From: Pseudoscleropodium purum
Lineage: Eukaryota; Streptophyta; Bryopsida; Hypnales; Brachytheciaceae
Direction of reading: 5' to 3'
Length of the DNA: 64,000 nt
Assembly (NCBI GenBank): GCA_963969395.1
Contig: OZ017797.1
Span: 20,708,001 to 20,772,000 of the forward strand
Shown here: one piece after another, positions 61,966 to 64,000 of the stretch
Layout of the letters: every line of letters starts with the position of its first letter
Position numbering within the stretch: position 1 is the stretch's first letter
Position numbers and translations under genes: made by a program
The notes under the pieces: generated by a model
What the model was told of the DNA's origin: nothing
The model's database searches: none
What the model saw: only the letters and a program-made list of their open reading frames with translations

Positions 61966-64000
61966 CTTTGCAAAAGATGCATACGCATGTTGTAAAGTAC
62001 ATTGTCAAATATATACTCTAGAAGACAAAGATTTTATGGTTTTAAAAATGACTAATTTGTTCTAGATAATTAGCCCAAGGTTGGGAGCTAAGAATAAGAT
62101 TATTACAATGATAAGACTATTAGACATAAAAAAGGGTTTTGATTGACTACATTTTAAGGATCATAATATAAATAAGATTCAATTTTATATCTCTAAAATC
62201 AATGAAGAACATTATGTGTATTGGTTAAATAATATATACTTTATATAGAAAAATATCCCCATATGAACCACCCAAAATTATTAAAACAATCATCTCATCC
62301 TATTGGACATTGGTGACATGCAAGAGTTAATCCTTTAAGTTTCAAGCAACCATAAATGGGTCACTATATAATTCTCACATCTTAGACCTTAAAGGATTGA
62401 AACACTACAAATACATTGGCATTATTTATTTTGTGTTATTTATTTCTAATAGTAGTATTTTCATTGGGCATTCTTTTAAAAGAAATATATCTTTTGGTAC
62501 CTAGATTGTTAGCCTATGAAAGCAACTTGGGGAAACTAAAGCAAGTAGAGAAGCCCTCCAACAACAATGCCTAGAAAACATGGACAAAGGCAACTCGGTA
62601 TTCTATTATACATCAACAATCTCTCCATCACTTGCAACAAGCTTCTAAAATGAACATAGATAATCACCACATCTCAAAAAGTTTGTACTCAACTTTAAAA
62701 ATATCCATCAATATATCTTTTGATTGTTTTGAATTATTGCATATTAAAGAAACTATCCTTCAAAATAAAAAATTTACCTCGTTGTTATAAAAGCTCTTAA
62801 GATATCAAGGTTTATTAACTATAGCCAAGGACAAATTCTATAGATTTTTCAAACAAAAAGAGTGACTCTAGAAAAGTAGATTGGAGAAGCTACAATGACC
62901 CTCTTGAAAGAGAAAACCATGCGTTATAAGCAAGGTAAAGTTGAAACATTCTTAATGATAAGAGATTAGGTGTATTGCTAAGCGCCCGCCTTTTATACAA
63001 ACATATTCTATAAAGTAAGGAAAGAAACAACTTCCTATCTAAAATGTAGAAGACATGAATAAGTGTTCAATCAAATTGATTTATTTTTGTGAATTTTTGC
63101 AAAATTTTTATTTAGACCCTATAGAGTATACTTACAATGTGTAGCAACTCTTTAGTTCTTATCACAAATCTTTCTTCACAAGTTTTTTTGTTTTACAAGA
63201 ATCTTTGAAACACTAGGCTTGAATGAAGAACCCCTAAAATGCTAGGTTTCCTCTTTTGGATCTTATTTAGGACAAACTAACTAAAGAACAATTATAAATA
63301 ATATGTTGATTATAGCTCTTTACTTTAAATTAGAATATTTGAGGGTTGAAATATATTTGCACTATTAAATATGTTAGGATACTATTTTAAGAAATACTTC
63401 AATATAGTTGCATTATTATATTAAAGAAAATGCCCTAATATATTTGCAAGGAGAAATTTAGAAGCATAGTTTTCTCGAAGCAATAGAGTTGAATGAATTT
63501 CATGTCCATTAGTATTGCATGAGAGAAGATCATAAATGGAATTGAAGGGCTTCTATGGCAGGCTCAAAGGGTTTTCTGAAGAGTTGGAAGAAGCTCAAGT
63601 ACAAGTTTGAAAGCCAATACAAGTCAATACCTTTCTCTTTCAGTTAACTTTGAGTGTTGGAAATTTTAGGTATAGATTTTTCCATAGGGTCTTGTTAATC
63701 ACTTGATGGTTACTCAGAGTTACTAACCAATGACTCAAAAATATATCACAAAATTTTTTAGGAGTTGTGCATCTCACCTTTTTCTATTGGAGATGGCAAC
63801 AAAAAAATAGTCCAACTAGTTGTCATTCACTTTGAGTCTTTGACTCCATCACTTGTCTTCATCATGTAGTTTTTTATTCCTCCACTTATCTAAATGGGCT
63901 CAAGATTGTATTCAAGAGTGTTTGTTATATTTGTTTTTATTACTTGAAGCTATGACTAGCCATCCTGACTCTAAAAATATTACAAACTACCTTTCCCAAA
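61966..64000. other. AT-rich region downstream of the CEP162-like gene
   Basis: Presumed 3' UTR, then a diverged R1 copy (62140-62250, with AATCAATGAAGAACATTATG). A 75-bp mini-hairpin follows with ends TTAATCCTTTAAG (about 62326) and CTTAAAGGATTGAA (about 62390), like the TTTAACCC family termini. No further gene is supported to the end of the window. Confidence 0.5.

Overview
The window is nuclear DNA of a land plant. Its genes have many GT-AG introns, plastid transit peptides and a plant-type fasciclin arabinogalactan protein. They sit in very AT-rich intergenic DNA full of decayed transposons. A CEP162-like basal-body gene points to a lineage with flagellated sperm. A bryophyte is most likely given the short gene spacing, but a lycophyte, fern or cycad cannot be excluded from sequence alone. 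Six protein genes were rebuilt exon by exon, with reading phase matching at every splice junction.

Layout. 284-2853 (+): the last seven exons of adenylosuccinate lyase, whose start lies before the window. 3869-5568 (-): a GPI-anchored fasciclin-like arabinogalactan protein in two exons. 5.6-10.6 kb: AT-rich repeats, including a G-quadruplex-like tract and terminal-inverted-repeat (TIR) elements. 10651-13109 (-): a plastid-targeted HAD-superfamily protein in six exons. 13.2-20.7 kb: a tandem duplication, microsatellites and more TIR elements. 20912-21330 (+): ribosomal protein eL41, only 25 codons split by an intron, with two telo-boxes upstream. 22641-28784 (-): anthranilate synthase alpha subunit in 13 exons. 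32.7-40.4 kb (-): a decayed Ty3/gypsy LTR retrotransposon with another insertion inside it. 40.4-50.2 kb: repeats only. 50195-61965 (+): a CEP162-like coiled-coil gene in 16 modelled exons, with a 0.73-kb foldback element in one intron. 62-64 kb: repeats.

The host genes are unrelated housekeeping or structural genes (purine synthesis, tryptophan synthesis, ribosome, cell wall, cilium) and do not form a pathway cluster. The main unusual content is in the repeats. These are: a roughly 200-bp family with four of five copies in introns; a TIR/foldback family with ends like TTTAACCCTTAAAGGA; a nested MITE whose empty site is preserved in a second repeat copy in the same window; and LTRs rich in heat-shock-element-like motifs.
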